A stretch of DNA of 64,000 bases from Methanothrix soehngenii GP6 (GTDB taxonomy: Archaea > Halobacteriota > Methanosarcinia > Methanotrichales > Methanotrichaceae), in NCBI RefSeq assembly GCF_000204415.1, contig NC_015416.1, forward strand, positions 1,550,001 to 1,614,000, given 5' to 3'. A program made the translations under genes and the position numbers. This document shows positions 1-8,918 of the stretch, one piece after another (within the stretch, counting starts at the first letter, position 1; each line of letters opens with the position of its first letter). The notes under the pieces are model-generated. The model did not search any database, was not told the DNA's origin, and saw nothing but the letters and a program-made list of their open reading frames with translations.

Positions 1-2542
1 CCCGGTCACACAATTTCTTTCTTCTATCATCAGAATAGCTGCGGGATTGCTTATGATAAATGTAAACATCATCGGCAACAGCTAAATGCCATTGCGTTTT
101 TCTTGCCTGAATACAGTAATCATTCTCCTCACCATAGCCTGCCCCGAAACTATCCTCATCAAAATATCCTATTTGATTTATTAATTCTCTTTTAATTAAA
201 AGACAAAATCCATTGAGGAATGGTATTTTGGGATAGCAACGACATGAATACTTCCCAATAAGATCAGCCATCATATGGATAGATATATTTTCAGGCAAAT
301 CATTGGATGCCCAATCGCCGCACGATTCTATTTTCGGGACTGACTGCCATGAAGCGGTATTCGACAATGGGCCGACGATTCCAATTCGTTCATCTGATTC
401 GGCGCATTCTAGCATTCTATCCAGCCAATCGGCAGAAACGATAGTATCGCTATTTAGCAGGATCACATATTTGCCAGTTGAGTTTCTCAAACCTTGATTT
501 GCCGCAAAAGTATATCCTCTAGCAACATCATTTCTTAACAAGAAAGCATCGTGATGCAATGCGAAATCCTGCAAGAACGATTTAGTGGTTTCATCGCTTC
601 CATCATCAACCAAAATCAGTGTATAAATATGTGGAGAATATTTTATTACTGACATCAAGCATGATTTTACATCATCTAATGCATTATGTATGCAGATGAC
701 GATATCCACATTCTTCTCATAATGTCTCTTCACTTCAAGAGCTATCCCCCAGTTTCTGTGAAAGGAGTGCAATTGAATTAAGAAATCATCCATAACAGTC
801 TCACGAAAGGTATTTTCTGGGTTTTCAGACTCTTTATGAGCTATGGAACAATAGTATGCATTTCTTGATCGATACTCCTGCAGTAGAGTGCTGAATCCAT
901 CATTTGCAAGAATCCTCATCGCCTTTAACCCAAGATCATACCATCTCCGGCGCTTGCTTTCATGAGGCAAGGCTCGTTCTATGACACTGTTATTAAATCT
1001 ATTGGTAATTATCCATGAAATGCTCCTCTTAATTTCCGCGATCTCAATATCCAATACATGAGCACGATATCTTGCCAAATGGAGTTGACTGATCAGCTCA
1101 GATTTTTCTTTATTTAGCGACTGGAGTTGACTGATCAGCTCAGATTTTTCTTTATTTTGCGATATTTCGTGCTCATGTAATATCTGGTCAATTCTAAACT
1201 GATGGTAGTAAGAAAATGACAACATAGCATCAGAAATGCTCTCATTGAGTTCCATTTCATCTGCATGCAATTCACAAGTCTTCTTGATAATTATCTCTAG
1301 AGACTTTTTAAATTTATCAGGATCTTTGGTCCGCAAAGAGGAGATCCTATTTTCAATGACATCTCCCGTATAATATTGTATACGCTCGCTCGTTACACTC
1401 CAGATATGACAAGGCTGGCTGGCAAAGGTGAGTCTTCTTATCATATCCCAATCTATGAGTATATCTAGATCCTCATCGTATAAGCCGACCTTATTAAGAA
1501 GGCATCTCCTATGAAGAATACATTTATGATTTATATAATTTTTTAATATGAGCATTGATGGCGACACATCATTTCTAAATTCAAAATATCTATTTATTTC
1601 TCTGCCAAATTCATCTATACATACCTCGTACCAGTCATTATAAATAAAGTCGCACCCCTGATCTATGGCTGCATTTATAAGAACCTCCAGATGCATAGGA
1701 TAAAGAATATCATCATCATCCAGATAGCCGATGAAATCTCCCGAAGAGCGATTAATACCTACATTTAAAGAGTGCGATTTCCCTTTATGATCACTGCATA
1801 TATATTTAATTCTGCTATCGCTAAATTCATCGATTATATCCTTGATATCTTCGCCACCATCGTTAACCACAATCAGATTCCAATTTTGGTATGTTTGATA
1901 TATCACGCTCTCTATTGCCCTTCGAATCGATCCTCTGCCATTGAACGTGGGCATGATAATATCTATTTTATTTTTTTTCTTTCTTTTTTTATCATGCTTG
2001 TGGACAAAGATACTGCAAACATGCCATTTTTCAGATGGCAAATCATGCCATGTTACCTTCCTGGTATACTGCATGAGCTCAGCATTAATTACTTCTTTAG
2101 AGATGGATTTAGCATTTTCTCCGCTTGAGATACGATCCCAATTTTCAGCTAAAACAATTATTCTACCGCCATTTTTAATGACTCTAACAGCTTCCTCGAG
2201 AATTTTCTTTAGGTCAATTGCAGTATGCAACGCCTCTGCAATGATGGCGCTATCAAATGAGCTGTCGCGAAATGATAAATTTGTGCCCCCTGCAATCAGA
2301 AATTGAATTTTATTAGATATATTTGATCCGATTGTAGATCCATCATAAAAGGGTACACCTGCACCATTTGCATAGGTTCCAACGACATCAAATCCTATTT
2401 TTGCGCTTTCTAAACACAAACTACAATTTTCTTTGCATCCCAGGATCAGAACTCTCTGGCCTTCGATTAGGTGCGATAGTAGATGGATATAGGCGGATTC
2501 AGATTCGTCCATCTTCTGAGCAGATCTATTAATCTCTTGCAT
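1..2542 (-). CDS. Multidomain glycosyltransferase (methyltransferase-like + two GT2 domains), 3' end outside window
   Basis: I read one open frame on the minus strand from ATG at 2542 through the window edge, about 847 codons without a stop. Residues ~1-185 look like a degenerate SAM-methyltransferase fold. A GT2 domain begins near residue 196 (IDIIMPTFNGRGSIRRAIES) with an acidic LDDDDIL motif near 275. A charged, coiled-coil-like segment near 461-487 contains a tandem 14-residue repeat. A linker with WIITNRF and ERALPHES follows. A second, rhamnosyltransferase-like GT2 domain starts near 612 (VDIVICIHNALDD) with LLNSDT near 694. Role inferred: addition of two sugars to a surface glycan at the inner membrane face. 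The DNA is AT-rich. Acceptor and sugar cannot be named. Confidence 0.85.
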   Translation of the reverse strand, partial: MQEINRSAQKMDESESAYIHLLSHLIEGQRVLILGCKENCSLCLESAKIGFDVVGTYANGAGVPFYDGSTIGSNISNKIQFLIAGGTNLSFRDSSFDSAIIAEALHTAIDLKKILEEAVRVIKNGGRIIVLAENWDRISSGENAKSISKEVINAELMQYTRKVTWHDLPSEKWHVCSIFVHKHDKKRKKKNKIDIIMPTFNGRGSIRRAIESVIYQTYQNWNLIVVNDGGEDIKDIIDEFSDSRIKYICSDHKGKSHSLNVGINRSSGDFIGYLDDDDILYPMHLEVLINAAIDQGCDFIYNDWYEVCIDEFGREINRYFEFRNDVSPSMLILKNYINHKCILHRRCLLNKVGLYDEDLDILIDWDMIRRLTFASQPCHIWSVTSERIQYYTGDVIENRISSLRTKDPDKFKKSLEIIIKKTCELHADEMELNESISDAMLSFSYYHQFRIDQILHEHEISQNKEKSELISQLQSLNKEKSELISQLHLARYRAHVLDIEIAEIKRSISWIITNRFNNSVIERALPHESKRRRWYDLGLKAMRILANDGFSTLLQEYRSRNAYYCSIAHKESENPENTFRETVMDDFLIQLHSFHRNWGIALEVKRHYEKNVDIVICIHNALDDVKSCLMSVIKYSPHIYTLILVDDGSDETTKSFLQDFALHHDAFLLRNDVARGYTFAANQGLRNSTGKYVILLNSDTIVSADWLDRMLECAESDERIGIVGPLSNTASWQSVPKIESCGDWASNDLPENISIHMMADLIGKYSCRCYPKIPFLNGFCLLIKRELINQIGYFDEDSFGAGYGEENDYCIQARKTQWHLAVADDVYIYHKQSRSYSDDRRKKLCDR
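1081..1157 (-). repeat. Tandem 42-bp repeat inside the glycosyltransferase gene
   Basis: A 35-base identical block occurs at 1081-1115 and again at 1123-1157, a period of 42 bases or 14 codons. It encodes two copies of a NKEKSELISQLQSL-like helical segment between the two GT2 domains. The unit keeps frame, so copy number could vary without breaking the gene. Confidence 0.85.
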
Positions 2543-2555
2543 CTATATCAGCCTT

Positions 2556-2797
2556 TTATAGCTTTAAATGCCAGATATGCCTATGAAACGATGTATTTAT
2601 ATTTTGAAATAGAGAAATGGCTTTCCATACAGACATGCTAACCAAATCACCCCTAGATTTAACCAAAAATTCATCATAACCAGAATTACCATTATTATTT
2701 CTTGGCCAGCTTGAGGAACAACTAATAAGCCATGCTTTGCATCTTTTCCCTCTGAGAGATTATAGAATTCTACAATCATGCGATTTCCTATTTTCAT
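2556..2797 (-). pseudogene. Short frameshifted gene relic, family not recognised
   Basis: Protein-like sequence is split over two minus frames. One frame begins at ATG 2797 and reads IVEFYNLSEGKDAKHGLL. About 100 bases later, coherent coding continues in another frame (KSRGDLVSMSVWKAISLF) to a TAA at 2556-2558. The first frame drifts into low-complexity hydrophobic sequence after the presumed shift. This is more consistent with a decayed gene end than with a real 66-residue protein. It lies next to the start of the large glycosyltransferase gene, so it may be the remains of another glycan gene. I do not recognise the family. Confidence 0.35.
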
Positions 2798-3059
2798 TCG
2801 CTTAACCTTATCGAAGACTCTGCATAGATGCTAATATATCTTTCCCATGTGCATTCGCTCTAAAGACAATTCTTCGAATTATTCCTTCTAAGGGTAAAAT
2901 GGCAACAATGATCGGTAGACAAAATTAAATTTTATTCGCTAAATCAAATGTGCCTGGAAGGCACAGTCCATCAAATCAAACAATAACTTTAAAACCCAGG
3001 AATTGAATAAAAAATGTGTGCATCCAGGGCTCTCGCCAAGGATACTTGGAGAAGATTAG
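2798..3059. other. AT-rich intergenic stretch upstream of the membrane transferase
   Basis: No open frame or RNA gene is convincing here. The minus strand holds another broken piece (RRIVFRANAHGKDILASMQS) that may be the far end of the relic at 2556-2797. A TTTAAAAC sequence near 2990 is a plausible TATA element for the gene starting at 3060. The start itself is preceded by GGAGAAG about 8 bases upstream. Confidence 0.4.
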
Positions 3060-4577
3060 ATGGATAAAGTCTGGCTTGCTGTGTGTGCGATATTTCTCCT
3101 CTGCCTATCATTTAGGACAATGGATCTTGGAACTGGCCTCACTACAGATGAGATATTGTGGATCGATAGGGCGCCGAGTTTCATTGAAGCAATATTATCG
3201 CATCAGTGGGATCAGACCTACAAAGTCCCACATCCTGGAGTGGTTACGATGTGGCTTTCTGGCATCTCTATTAAAATCTTTGATGGCTCTGGCTTTCCTG
3301 AAAAGCTATCATTTGCCAGGGCACCCACAGTTATGGTAACATCTTTATCAATCATATTGATATTTTATTTTATTCGAGTATTATTTAATACAAAGATCGC
3401 GCTCCTATCTGCCACATTGATCTCTTTAGACCCATTTTTATTAGCCCATTCAAGGCTGATCCATTTAGATGCTATGCTCACCACATTTATGCTTCTGTGT
3501 CTATTGTCTCTGATGTCATTTCTTAAAAAGCCAAGAAAAGAATTTTTGATAATGACTGGAATCTTTTTAGGCCTTGCGATTCTGACGAAGATGCCGGCAA
3601 TCTTCCTTCTGGCGTTTATGCCATTTGTTGTCTTCTTTTTATCAAATGACACTATGGCAAAGTCATTTAATTATGTAATATTCATTATCATACTTGCAGC
3701 AATGACTTTCTTTCTGTTTTGGCCAGCCATGTGGGTCAGTCCAATCGATACACTAATGAAAATGGCATTCGATCAGCAAAGTGGATTGGATATCGTAGTC
3801 AAGAACCCTCATGGCAGCGGTTTTTTTTTGGGAAGAATTGATGACGGCAGTCATGGACCTCTATTCTATCCGGTTTCATTCTTAATGATGGAAACTCCAA
3901 TCACTCTTCTGTTCCTGCCAATATTTCTGGTTATGTTCATAAAAAAATTATTTAAAAATGGCTTAGATTATGTTAATAAAAATTTGATTGTACTCTGCCT
4001 ATACATTATACTTTTCGCTGCGCAAATGATCTTAAGCTTAAAGGCCTTTCCAAGATATATATTGCCTGTTTTTCCGGTTGTCGATATTATAGTGGCTATC
4101 GGAATGTATTGTTTTTTTAGAGTACATATAAATAAGAAATCTGTATTCTATTTGCTGATGAGCGGCATAATTCTTGTTCATTTGGTACTAATCATACCAA
4201 TATCTCCATATTTCTTGTCTTACACCAATCCAGTTATATTTGGGGGGCCGAGCAATGCGCCAAATATGATTTTGATGGGATGGGGAGAAGGTAATGACTT
4301 GGCAGCGAATTATCTAAATCAAAAGCCAGACGCACAGAACCTTACCGTTGCGGTCGATTATTATGGTTTTGATCAATACTTCATCGGTAAGACTACCTCA
4401 TTAAATGAGAGTGTCGATTTCATTGGCGGCGTAGACTACATAGTATTCTATATTTCTGCGTTACAAAGAAACTGGAGTATGGCTGCTTGGGACTATTATA
4501 AGACGAAGGAACCAGAAATGGCTATCGAACTGAATGGAATTGATTATTGCTACATATATAAAACCAGCAAGCAATAG
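3060..4577 (+). CDS. GT-C membrane glycosyltransferase (PMT/ArnT-like)
   Basis: 505 residues with roughly ten to twelve hydrophobic segments. The first extramembrane loop has the acidic pair expected for GT-C enzymes (TTDEILWIDR, near residue 27) followed by HPGVVTMW. These features match the dolichyl-phosphate-mannose mannosyltransferase/ArnT superfamily, which transfers a sugar from a polyprenyl-phosphate carrier to an acceptor outside the membrane. The C-terminal ~90 residues are soluble. A GGAGAAG ribosome site precedes the ATG. It stands alone, convergent with the epimerase/GT2 pair downstream. Family assignment is firm; donor and acceptor are unknown. Confidence 0.8.
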   Translation: MDKVWLAVCAIFLLCLSFRTMDLGTGLTTDEILWIDRAPSFIEAILSHQWDQTYKVPHPGVVTMWLSGISIKIFDGSGFPEKLSFARAPTVMVTSLSIILIFYFIRVLFNTKIALLSATLISLDPFLLAHSRLIHLDAMLTTFMLLCLLSLMSFLKKPRKEFLIMTGIFLGLAILTKMPAIFLLAFMPFVVFFLSNDTMAKSFNYVIFIIILAAMTFFLFWPAMWVSPIDTLMKMAFDQQSGLDIVVKNPHGSGFFLGRIDDGSHGPLFYPVSFLMMETPITLLFLPIFLVMFIKKLFKNGLDYVNKNLIVLCLYIILFAAQMILSLKAFPRYILPVFPVVDIIVAIGMYCFFRVHINKKSVFYLLMSGIILVHLVLIIPISPYFLSYTNPVIFGGPSNAPNMILMGWGEGNDLAANYLNQKPDAQNLTVAVDYYGFDQYFIGKTTSLNESVDFIGGVDYIVFYISALQRNWSMAAWDYYKTKEPEMAIELNGIDYCYIYKTSKQ

Positions 4578-4666
4578 GGACTTTATCTAATTAAGCTCTT
4601 CCCAATCTAAATCCATTCCCAGCATTTGCCCGATATCATTCTCAAAAGGCCACAACACAGTTTCGC

Positions 4667-5599
4667 CTAAACTACTCTCTCCACCAGATAGTTTTTCCTC
4701 CCATTCTGGCCATAGTATATCTTGACCATTATGTCCGCCAGGATTCCTGTGGTTATGAACTGCACCCCCATTATGGCCATCAGTATGGAGGAGATGAATA
4801 GCGGCCTGTCTGCCAGCTGTGCCCCAAAGATCATCTTCTCGGCGACAAGATAAGTGACAACAATGCCACCAACCGCTGCCAGGATCCCCCCCAAAATTCC
4901 GAATATATGCACCGGCCTGAATGAATATCTCTGCCAGAATGCCACCACTACCAGATCAAAAAATCCTCTGGTCAGCCGCCTCCAATTGTACTTGGTCTGG
5001 CCGCGATACCTCTCATGATGAACCACCTTATGCTCATCCACCTTGAATCCCCGCCAGGTGAGAAGAGCGGGAATGTAGCGATGCATCTCTCCATAAAGGT
5101 CCAGATCCCTGACGCTCTCCTTCCGGTATACGCGCAATGTGCAACCCGAGTCGTGAATGGACTCGCCGGTCAGATTTCTTCTCAGGCCATTGGCAAATCG
5201 CGACAGGATCTTCTTGTGAAACTTATCCTGCCTCTGATAACGCCAGCCACAAACCACATCCAGATCTAAATCGTTCAGCTTCTTTACCATATCTGGGATG
5301 TCCTGAGGATCATTCTGCAGATCAGCATCAAGAGTCGCTATAATCTCACCCTGCGCATAATCAAAGCCAGCATGAATCGCCGCCGTCTGCCCGAAGTTCC
5401 GCCGGAATTTCACTATTTTGATGCTTTCATTATTTTTTTTAATTTCCAGGAGCCTGGCATAAGATCCATCCGTAGATCCATCATCGATGAAAAGCACTTC
5501 ATAGCTCTCTCTCATGGAATCCAGGACATCGATAAGCCTCCTGTAAAGCTCCTGGATATTCTCTTCTTCATTATATAATGGAATAACAATTGAAATCAT
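4667..5599 (-). CDS. Membrane-bound GT2 glycosyltransferase (DPM1/ArnC/GtrB-like)
   Basis: I prefer the ATG at 5599, because MISIVIPLYNEEENIQEL is the usual N-terminus of this family and a longer start would run into the epimerase gene. The GT-A core spans residues ~1-220 with DDGSTDGS, LDADLQNDP and YNWRRL motifs. Two C-terminal membrane helices follow, as in polyprenyl-phosphate sugar synthases. Inferred role: loading a sugar onto a lipid phosphate on the cytoplasmic face, possibly for the GT-C enzyme encoded next door on the other strand. The start lies 11 bases after the epimerase stop, so the two form an operon. Confidence 0.85.
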   Translation of the reverse strand: MISIVIPLYNEEENIQELYRRLIDVLDSMRESYEVLFIDDGSTDGSYARLLEIKKNNESIKIVKFRRNFGQTAAIHAGFDYAQGEIIATLDADLQNDPQDIPDMVKKLNDLDLDVVCGWRYQRQDKFHKKILSRFANGLRRNLTGESIHDSGCTLRVYRKESVRDLDLYGEMHRYIPALLTWRGFKVDEHKVVHHERYRGQTKYNWRRLTRGFFDLVVVAFWQRYSFRPVHIFGILGGILAAVGGIVVTYLVAEKMIFGAQLADRPLFISSILMAIMGVQFITTGILADIMVKIYYGQNGRKNYLVERVV

Positions 5600-5610
5600 G
5601 GGCACGCCTT

Positions 5611-6567
5611 TCAACCTTTTGCTCCCGGAGAATTCCTCGTTGTGAGCCATTTTATATATCTCTTGAGGCCTTCCTCGATGCCCACCTTGGAGGACCATCC
5701 CAATTTCACCTTAGCCCTATCAGTATTGGCCCAGGTATGCTGGGCATCACCCCTGGCATCCTCGCGGAAGACAATCTTCGAGCGGCTCCCTGTAAGCTGG
5801 ATTATGAGCTCTGCCAGCTCTTTGACGCTAATTCTGTGCCCGCTGCCGATATTGAAGACGCCCCTATTGCATTTCATTGCCAGAGCATTGGCACAGACTA
5901 CATCATCGATATAGGTAAAATCCCTAGTCTTCTCCCCTGGCCCGAAGATCTCCAGGGGCAGGTCCTGCAGCGCCCTGTTGGCGAAGATGCTTATTGCCAG
6001 ATCAGGCCTCATCCTCGGCCCATAGACGGTGAAGTATCTCAAGGATACCGTCTCCAGGCCGTAAATCTCACTGAATATCCGGCAGTATTCCTCGGCCATC
6101 AGCTTCGAGAGGCCATATGGGGAGACCGGCACCCTGGGATGAGACTCATCAAAGGGGAGGTACTTAACCTTTCCATAAATGGAGGAGGATGAAGCATATA
6201 CAAGCCTCTTAACGCCGCAATCAAGAGCTGCCTGGAGGATATTCAATGTTCCCATAGTGTTGATCTCATGCACTTTGATCGGATCTTTCACCGATGCCCT
6301 AACTCCAGCTTGAGCCGCCAGATGGAAGACGCAATCCGCACCATTGAGCGCCTTATGCACCATATCACGATCCAGGATATCTCCTTTCAGGAGGGTGAAA
6401 TTCTCCTTGTTCTTAAATCGAGTCACATTGTCTCGCTTTATCGCAGGATCATAATAATTATCGAAATTGTCCAGGCACAGGACATCATGCCCATCATTAA
6501 TGAATCGTTCTACTAGGTATGAGCCGATAAAGCCCGCCCCGCCTGTTACTACAATAGAGTTGCCCAT
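5611..6567 (-). CDS. NAD-dependent nucleotide-sugar epimerase (extended SDR)
   Basis: 318 residues. The Rossmann motif TGGAGFIGSYL is at residues 8-18. The active site has SSSSIYG and YGLSK, so the YxxxK pair is intact. RYFTVYGPRMRPD is the substrate-loop signature of UDP-glucose or UDP-glucuronate 4-epimerases, which supply an epimerised sugar nucleotide for glycan synthesis. A GGAGA ribosome site lies 3 bases before ATG and a TATA-like element is at ~6596-6608. First gene of a two-gene operon with the membrane GT2. Exact sugar not determinable. Confidence 0.85.
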   Translation of the reverse strand: MGNSIVVTGGAGFIGSYLVERFINDGHDVLCLDNFDNYYDPAIKRDNVTRFKNKENFTLLKGDILDRDMVHKALNGADCVFHLAAQAGVRASVKDPIKVHEINTMGTLNILQAALDCGVKRLVYASSSSIYGKVKYLPFDESHPRVPVSPYGLSKLMAEEYCRIFSEIYGLETVSLRYFTVYGPRMRPDLAISIFANRALQDLPLEIFGPGEKTRDFTYIDDVVCANALAMKCNRGVFNIGSGHRISVKELAELIIQLTGSRSKIVFREDARGDAQHTWANTDRAKVKLGWSSKVGIEEGLKRYIKWLTTRNSPGAKG

Positions 6568-6593
6568 TCTCCTACCAAGATCAGAAAGCGTCT

Positions 6594-6608
6594 CTACGTA
6601 TTTAAGGA
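6594..6608 (-). promoter_or_regulatory. Archaeal TATA element for the epimerase operon
   Basis: On the minus strand CCTTAAATACG lies ~30 bases upstream of the ATG at 6567, in the right position for a BRE/TATA box giving a very short leader that still contains the ribosome site. Confidence 0.45.
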
Positions 6609-6836
6609 TAGTCGGAAAAGGATATCTAACACGCCCATCCTGAAAGTAATTATATGTAATTTAAGGGGTGCCTTGGATTAATCAAAAAATGTACGAAGAG
6701 GATGGTCGTTCATCTAAAAGAGATACACCGATTCCTAGTGAATAGGCCCTCCGAATCACGATTTTTTGTTTTTCATCGGGAACAGCGAAGAGCCTCTATC
6801 TTGTCTTTGGTCTGAGGACGTTAATGCCTCCATATT

Positions 6837-7478
6837 CTACGAAGGACTATAACCACAGCTACAGCTAGGGTCTAAGCAGAGGAGGGGATTCATCTTCAAC
6901 AGGTAAGGAATACCCTCAAAGATACTTTTATGTGGAAAACTATCTAATTCTGGATGGATAACTCTTTTAAAGTACCTGCTTAAGAACCTATATAGGCTGT
7001 CCGCATTGTACTCTATTTTATGCGCAGACCAATCAGGAGAGAAATTGATCTTGGGAGCGCCGCACGGAGTAGAAAATAGCATGAAACCGCAATGGTTCAC
7101 AATGTTCTCCAAAGTGATTTCTCTATGAGGTATGTGTTCCAGTGTGTCAAAAGAGATGATGCAATCATAGTCTCCCAGATCCCATTTCATGAGGTCTCCC
7201 AGGATGAAGCGCAAATTCGGGGCCTGATAAGCACTCCTGGCATAGTTAATCGCGTTGAGATCATAATCAGCACCTATGATTTGAGAGTCGGGCAACGCCT
7301 GGGCAATCATTTTGCTGCCATAGCCTGCGCCACAGGCGATGTCTATTAAAGTCTTTGGCTGCATGTCTTTTAGGACGGCTACAGCCCATTTATAGCGGAT
7401 TAAGTGATGGACACCGAGCAGGCTATTTTCTGCCAAGTATTCTCTTATGCTTTTTTGTGGAACAAAATAATCGCTCAT
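6837..7478 (-). CDS. Class I SAM-dependent methyltransferase
   Basis: 213 residues. Motif I is DIACGAGYGSKMI (residues ~45-57), motif II GADYD, and a post-motif FDTLEHIPHRE is typical of small-molecule or sugar methyltransferases. The C-terminus is Cys-rich (CLDPSCSCGYS). It stands alone between the epimerase operon and a decayed recombinase. A methyltransferase acting on a sugar or lipid-linked glycan is likely from the neighbourhood, but the substrate is unknown. Confidence 0.75.
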   Translation of the reverse strand: MSDYFVPQKSIREYLAENSLLGVHHLIRYKWAVAVLKDMQPKTLIDIACGAGYGSKMIAQALPDSQIIGADYDLNAINYARSAYQAPNLRFILGDLMKWDLGDYDCIISFDTLEHIPHREITLENIVNHCGFMLFSTPCGAPKINFSPDWSAHKIEYNADSLYRFLSRYFKRVIHPELDSFPHKSIFEGIPYLLKMNPLLCLDPSCSCGYSPS

Positions 7479-7492
7479 TTAGACCACCAACC

Positions 7493-7680
7493 GCGGCTAC
7501 ATGTGCCATGTGACCTCTACCCAGCAACTTCTCTATCGATCCTCATATAAACGCCGATCGCTGCCCCGCCACTATCGCCCGACGCTCCAGGATAAAATCG
7601 CAAGGCATTCCGGCTCGCCTGAAGTGAGTCATAAACCAACGGCGGCAACAGTGCAGGCCGAACTTATCTGCCAGCTTCAT
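7493..7680 (-). pseudogene. Tyrosine recombinase/integrase C-terminal relic
   Basis: On the minus strand, from the ATG at 7680, the frame reads LHCCRRWFMTHFRRAGMP, matching the HxxR region (HCCRHWFTTHLRRAGMP type) of archaeal XerC/D-like recombinases. After ILERR the frame shifts: the next frame continues GDSGGAAIGVYMRIDRE, equivalent to the region holding the catalytic Tyr, then hits TAG. The N-terminal ~250 residues are missing. It abuts an IS3 relic at 7705. Confidence 0.55.
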
Positions 7681-7704
7681 GTGTCACCAGTTAAGCCCAC
7701 CATT

Positions 7705-7882
7705 GGAGTGAACCCCTGATAGTAGACAGGAAGTTAAGCAACGGTATTTAAAACAACCTCCAATTCGAACTGATCCGGAGACATGTAATCCAGTGCCGAA
7801 TGCAGTCTCTTCTTGCTGTAAACCTTCTCAATGAAATGCCAAATGTATTCATAGGCATCTTCAAATGTTCCGTATTCATTAA
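7705..7882 (-). mobile_element. IS3-family relic (one terminal repeat plus 3' end of transposase)
   Basis: The sequence starts with a 36-base match to the terminal repeat of the IS3 element at 9949 (GGAGTGAACCCCTGAT...GTTAAGCAA) and continues through the last ~50 codons of an orfB-like gene on the minus strand (RLHSALDYMS region). Homology stops near 7882. The body is more similar to the relic at 42701 than to the intact copy at 9949. Confidence 0.8.
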
Positions 7883-8062
7883 GAGGCACAGGACATCATC
7901 CCCTCATTGGAGTTTCAGAACTCCTCCACGTATATAAAAGTAGTCAAAATGGGGATAGCAAAATAGACAAGCCATAGCAATGAGTGCCTACACTTGACCT
8001 GATCAGGGTCTCAACCAGAGATCCAACAGGATTTATTATCCAGAAGGCGAAAGGCAGTAAAT
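7883..8062. other. Intergenic stretch with no recognised gene
   Basis: No coding or RNA signal is evident. ACGTATATAAAAGTAG near 7930-7945 is a good TATA candidate for the methyltransferase at 8063, with a leader of about 90 bases. Confidence 0.35.
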
Positions 8063-8869
8063 ATGGCGGGTGCCCAAAGCATGCCTCACTTAGCAGATGG
8101 ATCTCTGGTAGATCATCTCATTATGGTCGACGAATTTGAAGCAAGAGATTTCCGCTGGAAGAATCTGCGTCTTTTAGTGAAAGAGCATCTCGACCGCTCC
8201 CTGAAAGGAGAGAAGTCTAGCATAAAGATCCTTGATCTAGGATGTGGTACCGGGCATTTAGCTCTGGATCTCATCCGAGAGGGATATCATGTCTCTGCTG
8301 CAGATGTCTCAAAGGAGCTGGTGAACTTTGCCAATCGCAAAGCTCAGGAGGCAGGATTCGAGCTGAATGCCGTCCAGAGGGATATTCAGGAGCTGCTGTA
8401 TAGAGATGCTTTTGATGCTGTCGTCTGCCTGGATGTGCTGGAACATGTTGGAGATGACCGCCTTGCCCTGGCAAATATCTATCAGGCTCTCAGATCCGGC
8501 GGGATCATGATATGCGCCGTGCCGGCATTGAGCGCCCTATATGGAAAGAGGGATGAGCGCATAGGCCACTACCGGAGATACGACAGAGAGGTTCTCTTGC
8601 AGTTGATCAAATCAATGGGTTTTTCTATATGCGCAATCAGGTACTGGAACAGCCTTGGCCTGTTAATGGTGGCCATATTCGAGAAGATCCTTCGTAGGGA
8701 GGTCTATGAGAAGAACAGATATTCCCAATCATACCTGAATAGGTCCCTGAATGCTCTTTTAGATCGCTGGTTCGGCCTGGTTGAGAACCGGATTCATCCC
8801 CCGCTGGGCCTCACGCTAATAGCAGTGGTGAGAAAACCTAGCCATTCACCTGATCAGAGAAATGGCTAA
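8063..8869 (+). CDS. Class I SAM-dependent methyltransferase (UbiG/UbiE-like)
   Basis: 268 residues. Motif I is LDLGCGTGHLALDL near residue 58, with AADVS as motif II and VVCLDVLEHVGDD as the post-I motif. A helical C-terminal part (NSLGLLMVAIFEKILRREVY) is common in methyltransferases located in polysaccharide loci. The gene is convergent with the flippase-like gene at 8919. Substrate unknown; glycan or prenoid-linked sugar methylation is an inference from context. Confidence 0.75.
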   Translation: MAGAQSMPHLADGSLVDHLIMVDEFEARDFRWKNLRLLVKEHLDRSLKGEKSSIKILDLGCGTGHLALDLIREGYHVSAADVSKELVNFANRKAQEAGFELNAVQRDIQELLYRDAFDAVVCLDVLEHVGDDRLALANIYQALRSGGIMICAVPALSALYGKRDERIGHYRRYDREVLLQLIKSMGFSICAIRYWNSLGLLMVAIFEKILRREVYEKNRYSQSYLNRSLNALLDRWFGLVENRIHPPLGLTLIAVVRKPSHSPDQRNG

Positions 8870-8918
8870 TATCAGGCTCGGCACCTATACGACTCAATGA
8901 CATCAGCTGGTAGATAGC

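Noticed and set aside
5590-6192. 200-codon plus-strand frame
   Set aside because: Lies entirely opposite the well-supported SDR epimerase; its translation has no family signature.
7501-7719. 72-codon plus-strand frame
   Set aside because: Antisense to the recombinase relic and running into the IS3 relic; no independent support.
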